Assembly (NCBI GenBank): GCA_035041965.1
Contig: JAPYMA010000378.1
Coordinates: 62,001 to 126,000 of the forward strand
Source of the DNA: Anisakis pegreffii
Taxonomy: Eukaryota > Nematoda > Chromadorea > Rhabditida > Anisakidae
Length of the DNA stretch: 64,000 bases
Direction of reading: 5' to 3'
Part shown: positions 57,864-64,000 of the stretch, piece after piece
Numbering within the stretch: the stretch's first letter is position 1
Layout: each line of letters starts with the position of its first letter
Program-made: the position numbers and the translations under genes
The notes under the pieces: model-generated
What the model saw: only the letters and a program-made list of their open reading frames with translations
What the model was told of the DNA's origin: nothing
The model's database searches: none

Positions 57864-60800
57864 TCAAGAATCATTTTCAGAGCGTTTCCTCGTCCAGTAT
57901 TCGGCAATTTTACCCGCTTCGCGTAGACCACTTACATAAGCACCGGTCATCGTTTGTGGAAAGAAACGGTTGGTACCCTTAAATTATTTGAAAATTTTCG
58001 AAAATATTAAGATGGAAATGTTTTGTTAAGCTTCAAAAAAGTACAATATAAGTAGTCATCATGCAGTATCAACTAATCACGAATAACCTCTCCAGAGAAG
58101 AAAAGCTTCTGCTCCACATCACTTGCAACAGTATCGTAATCTTCACCACTGCCACCAACACGAATATACGAATAAGACATCCCGATAAATGGGTCACGAC
58201 CCCAATGTGTCACCACACACCCGTCCGGATCAGGAATGTGCTGAAATAACAAGCCGAATAATGAATCAACTGAAATGACGACGAGATACTCCGTTCTTTC
58301 GTATGCATCAATGAACAGAAGCGATCACTGCATCGTATTCACGACCTCTGTCATTCCTCCTAACTCCAAGCAGACCATCATTACTCCAGTGCACTTTCTG
58401 CGATCGTTCCACTGAATTTCCAAATGCCAACAAGCTTTCAATTCTTGGTTTTTATTGATTTCACTGAACAGAATGCAACCAACTCAAATGGAGTGTAAAT
58501 GTAAAAGAGAACCTCATCAGGGAACATCTCCCTGAGCGTATCCACAAAAACATCAACAACTTCAACATCACTCTTCTCATTCACTAAATTCACCGACTCT
58601 CCACACACATACGACATCAACACGTATTGCGGATTCTTTGAACTCTGCAAATCGGAATAGTTTTGTGATAAGTGAATTGATCCATTTCATCTCTGGTGGT
58701 GAGATTCATCTCCTTGCTCATTAAACAAAAACAATTTTAACCATTTATCTCTGCATAGTGAAGCACAGAACGATTAGATTTCACTTTATTCGTACTCTTA
58801 AATGTGACTACTGAAATTTCACCAAAAGATGTTGAGCAAAATGGCTGAAATTTGAATTGTAAATTCGTTGGCAAAACATACTCGACTCGAAAAATCGTAG
58901 AACATATTAAAGAGCCCCCTTTCGGAGGCTTCTTTCGGTACGTGACCGAAATAATCGAGTGTTCCATCGCTCCTCAGAATTGATGACCAAAATCTTCGAG
59001 GAAATCGGACAGCAACCTGTTTGAGAAGTTTTTTCTGGTCATATGAGAAAGTCATGATCCGACAACGTTGGTCAAAATGAATTAAGCGATAAAAAAGATC
59101 GGCACATTGAATATCTGGTCAAATAGGACTTGAATTTTAATTGATGTTCTTGCTAGAGGATATTTTAATATTGCAAGCAGTGAGAAATCAATTTGAATTC
59201 ATTGAAAGAACATTTTGGAGGAAGACAAATTACTTTTTCGATGAGTCCAGCTCCGAGACGTTTCAGCGAAGCTCGTTTTGCTACTGGCAATTCAGGTGCA
59301 AATGATATTCGTTCCTTTTGTAAAACTGCTAATGGTACTGTGATGAGAACCTCAAAAGAAGAACAATTCAACTCTGTTACGCCAAAAATGATTATTAAAA
59401 ACGAAAATAGCAGCGAAACAATTTGAACGTACACACTGAGTGCACAACGAAAAATTCAAAGCAGTCACGATATCAAAAGTTTTCTTCACCTTGTCAGCAC
59501 TGTATTTCTTACCATTCGCACATCGCACTATAATCTTCTTACGAGATTTCCATTCAATTCTGGTCACCTGAAAGAAGGCAACAATAAGCCGTGACCGAAA
59601 ACTGGAAAATATCAATTTCCTTTTGTATCAATGCATCATCATCGATCCCGTTCATGATCAAACAGTTCACTTCACCACATGTTATTCGTCAAGTGTGTGC
59701 ACGACGATATTAATCGAGAACAAAAGCATTGAAATTAAAAGCGGGCACCTGATGATTACATCGTATATCGGTGCCCTCAGCCATTCGACGAATTAGCTCA
59801 GCACAGCCATCCGTCAGCAATGCATGCTCGCCAGCGAACTGTGCAACTGCTTCGTTCTGATCCCAGTGACGTGCTGACACGTCGTCCAATTTTGCACCAC
59901 ACGAAAATTCAACATTACCAATTTGCCATTGAAGCATTCGTTCCTCCTCCTGAATTTGGATTGAACATTTTCATGAATTTCTAACAACAATATGGGAATG
60001 AAGGTAAAACATCGATAAGGCGGACGGACGGTCAATAAATGAGCGCAACGTTCGTTGAACAATCTCAAATTCGCTTCTTTTCGAACTTACACTAATTCTC
60101 ATTACCTACAATTCTTAAATTGAGTTCTTTGAGAAAAAATTCACATTTTGAAATGTCGAGAAATTCATTTTGAAATTTTTTGAAATTTTTTTGAAAAATT
60201 TTTGCAAATTTTGAAAAATTGAAAAGCTCAAAATCATTTTGAAACGCTGGAAGAAATTTTTAGACATCAAAGTAACCACTCTGTTGATGGAGGCCTCAAA
60301 ATGGAACTGAACACAAAACGACAAAAATAAATCCAGCCAGCCGGATTCGAACCAGCGACCTAAGGATGCCTGCTCAACTCTACAGTCCTCCGCTCTACCA
60401 ACTGAGCTATGGCTGGATGATTATCAACCCCTATGCATTTGCACAGGAAACTAGTTTACTTATCGCTCGTACACCTACATCCACTTCATAATAACATAAG
60501 AGAAGGATATTCAAAACAAAACGAGCATTATAAGGTGGACTCGACCTGTGTCCATTTCATTCCAGTTGCTTTTAGAAAGTATTGGTGAGCGTTCATGAGA
60601 TGATCTAAAAACAAAATAGCATTTATCAGTGATTAAATGAGACTTTTAAATGACAACTGCAGATCACTTCTTCATTGGAACCATTGGTATTTGAATTTCT
60701 TCAATATCTAATGCAACGACGACTTTTATTTTAATTTGTCATCAACATTCAACAGCACACAGTTAAACGACTGATTCAAGCACTATTGCAATAATCCGTA

Positions 60801-63778
60801 AAATTTCAAGATCAAGTCGAGCTTATGCTGGATACGAGCAGTGAACTATAATTAATAGCAATAAAAATAATGAACGAATGGATGCAAATGCTAGACCATT
60901 TAAACTGAGATCAGATCCTTTAGTTTTGTGTTTCCAATCAGCTAACGCATCCAGAAGACAATTGAAGTGTTCGTCAACGAGTCTATCGCAAAGTGGATTC
61001 GCTCTTTTACCAGTACCCGCATCCAGCAACGGACATTCATCGGTCACTGAACGATACTTCACATCCACCTCAAATTTATTAATTTCTTCTCATATCTAAT
61101 GCAACGACAACTCCACATAAAAATTATGAAGAAATTCGAGTGAAGTAACTGCAATTAAGGTTTTAAACGGTTCAGCTGAAAAGAATGAGAAATTGACGGG
61201 AAATCAGCAATTACCTGTTCACACATCAACACAATCGGATTGTTCATAATTCCAGTGATCAACTGTGCACCACACCCAACGGCAACGCCCAATGACCAAT
61301 CATCCTTTAAGAATTTCCGCAAGTTGATTTTGAATTCAGTTTGACTTTCAGCAAGTTCCAAAAGGCAATCAGGAAATTAATTGCAAATGTAAATTATAAA
61401 CGAAAGATGAATGAGGTGAAGGTGAGAGGTGTGAACAAATTCAATCAATTGACTGAAAGTGGCAACGATAATGTGAAAATTAATGACACAAACCACAAGA
61501 CGACCGCCAATTTTACTTTTTGCTTCGAGTATTTTGACATTCGCACCGAATGAACGCAGCTGACGAGCTGCACCCAACCCACTAATCCCGGCACCAATTA
61601 TCAACACTTCGAGATCCTTAAAATATTTGACATCAACATAAATTTGTATAAGTAATCGACCATAACATAATCTACCTTATTCTGAATGCATTCAATAGAC
61701 CATTCGTTGATGAGAAATAATCTGTCATCAATCAGCAGCAAATCAGTGTTTTTCATTGCAAAATCGAATGGATATTAAAGAACAAATATGGTAACTAAAA
61801 ATTTATTTATAGTCACAGCAGCAACTCACATTGCATTTGGGTGCAATAACGGAACATTTTGGTGATTTGAGAATACCGTAATTGATGAGCGATTTCAACG
61901 TGAGGAATTTCATGACTCGTTTGATTTCGTTCACATACCAAATACGCGCTAAACCACGACAAACAACATGTTGCACACATTTATCAAGCGTTAAGTATTG
62001 CTGAAAATGGCAACAAATTATAGTGTTTAGTTGTGAACAAAAGATAACATAAAAAAGATATGATCTTCGGAGACGATGATTGCAAAATACGAAATTGAAT
62101 TTTACAGATTACCGATTCATTGGATCCATCATAATTCGGCTTCAGAAAAGAGAAGAAGCTCAACAAAAAATTGATTCTTGATTCAAAAAGGTACAGACTG
62201 TGACTGATAAGCACTGTGGCTGAGCAGAGGTGATATTTGGACGTTGCAGTGAAGAAATATCAAAAAGAAAAGTTATTGGAAAAAACAGAAAAGAATCAGT
62301 AGGGAAAAGGAATTAAATATAAAAACGAACGAAAGGATTCAGATTCCACAAAGCAACAATCAGATTTCTCATTGCCAGATACGGAACCGGTTCGGAGGTA
62401 TATTCAGGAAATGCGTACATCTCATCATACTCCATCACGTCCGGTCGTAAACAAAATGCCATTGATTGTTCGTGGGGTATATTGAACGGACACATAAAAT
62501 GTCGTGAACGGCAATCTGGTTAAGTATCAATATAGATACATTTGACTATATTCATCAATGAGAAACCTTTGATAAACTATTGACAATGTAAATGGTACGA
62601 CATTCATGCAACATTAACGAAAAAAGCATCAAATGAGCACTTTTTGCTCTATCAGCACTCACCACTATGGAATGAGTTCAAAATTAGTTCAAAATTACTT
62701 AGAAGTTGTGATTTAGGTAATGGTCATGGGATATATCCTCATTCAGAACATCAGAAACTCTCATCGAATCATGTTTGTATACTTCTCGTATTTCAATCAG
62801 TCGGCTCAAATTGTTGATCTCTTTCCTCACCAAACATCTTCATGCTCCCTTCGAATAAAATTCTAGCATACACCATTGTCGATCATTTTGAAGCTGAACA
62901 TTTTGCATATACGAGAATGAAACGATGTCATAATGCGACTAACTGACCAATATCACACTCGAAATGAGCATTTGTAGGACTGATACCGACTTCATCGTAA
63001 TAATATTCATGACGTAAATAACGTATTGCTGGTGAATTATGTAAGAGTGGTGCTGCTGTGATTGACTGAATCCAAGGCGTTTCCATCACTTCGCGAACAC
63101 ACTGTAGCATCATTTCAGTCAGCATTGCTTTTCTTGTGATTGGAAAATAATAAAGAAAGAAAGAACTGCACACGATTTGCGATCAAAACATATCTCGAGC
63201 AACAGATAAATTAAGCAATATACTGCAAATATTCAGCTGGACAATTCTGAGAAATAAAACTGACCTCATCTTCAGGCGTATCGCAGGGATCATTCTCATC
63301 ACTTTCGTCACTATCTAAATCCATCGATCCACAAACAAACCTCTCAATGTCATCAGCTGTTATTTGATTATGATGCACTGATAAACGTCTGAATTTGACA
63401 CACTTCAGCATTCGAAATGAATAATAAGAGTTTACTGGTTAAGTATGATCGATTGCTTTAAATGAGCGTTGCACGAAAATTGAATTTATTCGTGCTCGAT
63501 GATATAAATCAGTAGAATACATTGAATTGAGCCACTGCTTGTCAGGATAAAAACAGACACTGGATTCAACTATCAAATCAGTTTGAAAGGATAGTTGAGA
63601 GCAGATACCTGAATTTATTGCACAGTTTACATTGTAACCAAAACGGTAGAAGCTGATCCTGAACAAAGAGTCGAACAAATGGACTACAACGACTCTCTGT
63701 TGACCATTTACTCTTCCATTCGTTGAAATGATCATTCTTCTCACGTCCTCTACAAATCAAATTCTTCACAGATAAACT
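57864..63778 (-). CDS. amx-1: KDM1B/LSD2-type histone demethylase (5' end beyond window)
   Basis: FAD-dependent amine oxidase that removes H3K4 mono- and dimethyl marks. Exons: 63609-63778, 63224-63388, 62948-63132, 62331-62515, 61830-62000, 61494-61616, 61215-61304, 60897-61068, 60546-60604, 59749-59949, 59490-59567, 59234-59350, 58882-59016, 58513-58644, 58088-58240, 57864-57977; 749 residues, all in phase. Order: CW zinc finger ([16 protein letters not shown]), SWIRM ([45 protein letters not shown]), FAD-binding [16 protein letters not shown] and [38 protein letters not shown] with the lysine aligned to LSD1 K661, and [20 protein letters not shown] plus SWIRM without the tower insertion identifies LSD2, not LSD1. 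Human KDM1B has a further N-terminal zin finger; its exons should lie past 64000. A tRNA gene sits in one intron. Confidence 0.95.
60155..60245. repeat. TTTTGAAA-type low-complexity tract
   Basis: Irregular repeats of TTTGAAAT and TTTTGAAAAA motifs in a KDM1B intron, about 90 bases from the tRNA gene. It produces an apparent Phe/Lys/Ser open frame on the minus strand (60115-60324), which is an artefact of composition. Confidence 0.8.
60323..60327 (-). terminator. Pol III oligo-T terminator of tRNA-Tyr
   Basis: Five consecutive T on the minus strand just past the tRNA 3' end, the standard RNA polymerase III stop signal. It also limits how far tRNA transcription runs into the host intron. Confidence 0.85.
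60332..60416 (-). tRNA. tRNA-Tyr-GTA: tRNA-Tyr (GUA) with 12-nt intron
   Basis: An 85-base gene giving a 73-nt mature tRNA. The acceptor stem CCAGCCA pairs with TGGCTGG and the discriminator is A. The D stem is GCTC/GAGC. The anticodon stem GAGGA/TCCTT holds loop CTGTAGA with anticodon GTA (60383-60381). The T arm is GCTGG-TTCGAAT-CCGGC. A 12-nt intron (60379-60368) sits after position 37, the standard place and a hallmark of eukaryotic tRNA-Tyr. A TTTTT Pol III terminator (60327-60323) begins four bases downstream. It is nested in a KDM1B intron on the same strand. All stems pair, so it is probably functional. Confidence 0.97.
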
Positions 63779-64000
63779 CTGATTGTGAGATGAACATTGC
63801 TACTAAAATAATCATATCGAATCTAACTATAAGTCATCTATCATAAAACTTTGATAGTGAATTAAATATGCAAATACAACTAATGAGAAGCATCTGAGAT
63901 TCAGAGCCAAAATCAGTAAACAAATCAAACAGTGAAATTGGTTCTTATGCGATTTTGTGTTGCAAAAACATTTTGTGAGTAACTCAAACGCAATCTTCAT
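63779..64000. other. KDM1B intron continuing past the window
   Basis: The exon 63609-63778 begins with an acceptor (AATCAG) read on the minus strand, so upstream sequence to 64000 should be intron. No further KDM1B exon was recognised here. Confidence 0.6.

Noticed and set aside
60115..60324. 69-codon minus-strand Phe/Lys/Ser frame in a KDM1B intron
   Set aside because: Produced by the TTTTGAAA low-complexity tract.
61671..61760. Minus-strand segment reading [18 protein letters not shown] before a good GTAG donor, considered as a KDM1B exon
   Set aside because: No usable acceptor precedes it, and skipping it joins 61830 to 61616 in phase with the spacing seen in human KDM1B.

Overview
The window is nuclear DNA of a nematode, or a close relative. 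It is AT-rich. The genes are cut into many short exons joined by introns of about 50 to 2000 bases, with worm-style TTTCAG/ATTTCAG 3' splice sites. The protein set is metazoan: KSR, glypican, a zona pellucida (ZP) domain protein, LSD2/KDM1B, an SLC17 transporter and a glycyl-tRNA synthetase with a WHEP domain. Many introns are far longer than in Caenorhabditis, so a parasitic, perhaps ascaridoid-type, genome is plausible, but the species cannot be fixed from sequence alone. No bacterial, viral or organellar block was seen.

Layout: (1) 465-3826, plus: a small orphan single-pass membrane protein. (2) 4820-11474, minus: kinase suppressor of Ras with CA1, C1, ERK-docking and kinase regions. (3) 17651-23705, plus: a secreted/membrane ZP protein with signal peptide, polyglutamine, furin site and transmembrane segment. 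(4) 25023-30486, minus: glycyl-tRNA synthetase, apparently with nested mitochondrial and cytosolic starts. (5) 35402-43168, plus: glypican with signal peptide, cysteine-rich domain, Ser-Gly glycanation sites and GPI tail. (6) 51691-54840, plus: SLC17-type major facilitator transporter. (7) 57864-63778, minus, 5' end outside the window: KDM1B/LSD2-type histone demethylase. An intron-containing tRNA-Tyr lies on the same strand inside one KDM1B intron.

The genes are on alternating strands and widely spaced, so this is not an operon. Loosely, KSR (Ras-ERK signalling), glypican (growth-factor co-receptor) and the ZP protein (apical matrix) are all cell-surface or signalling genes. Between them lie long stretches with only small repeats: an 81-bp TA-flanked MITE, a 7 x 18 bp minisatellite, a degenerate telomere-like hexamer array, a short perfect hairpin, and a decayed GIY-YIG coding fragment probably left by a Penelope-like retroelement.

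Exons were joined by eye using splice consensus, reading phase and similarity to known families. The GARS, KDM1B, SLC17 and KSR-kinase models keep phase at every junction. Three spots remain unsettled: the KSR N-terminal linker, the glypican region 39877-41328, and the third and fourth exons of the orphan gene. I found no clearly new multi-gene system. The best leads are the dual-start GARS, a stop-free frame-preserving KSR intron, a GC-AG intron in KSR, the orphan membrane protein and the small mobile-element relics.
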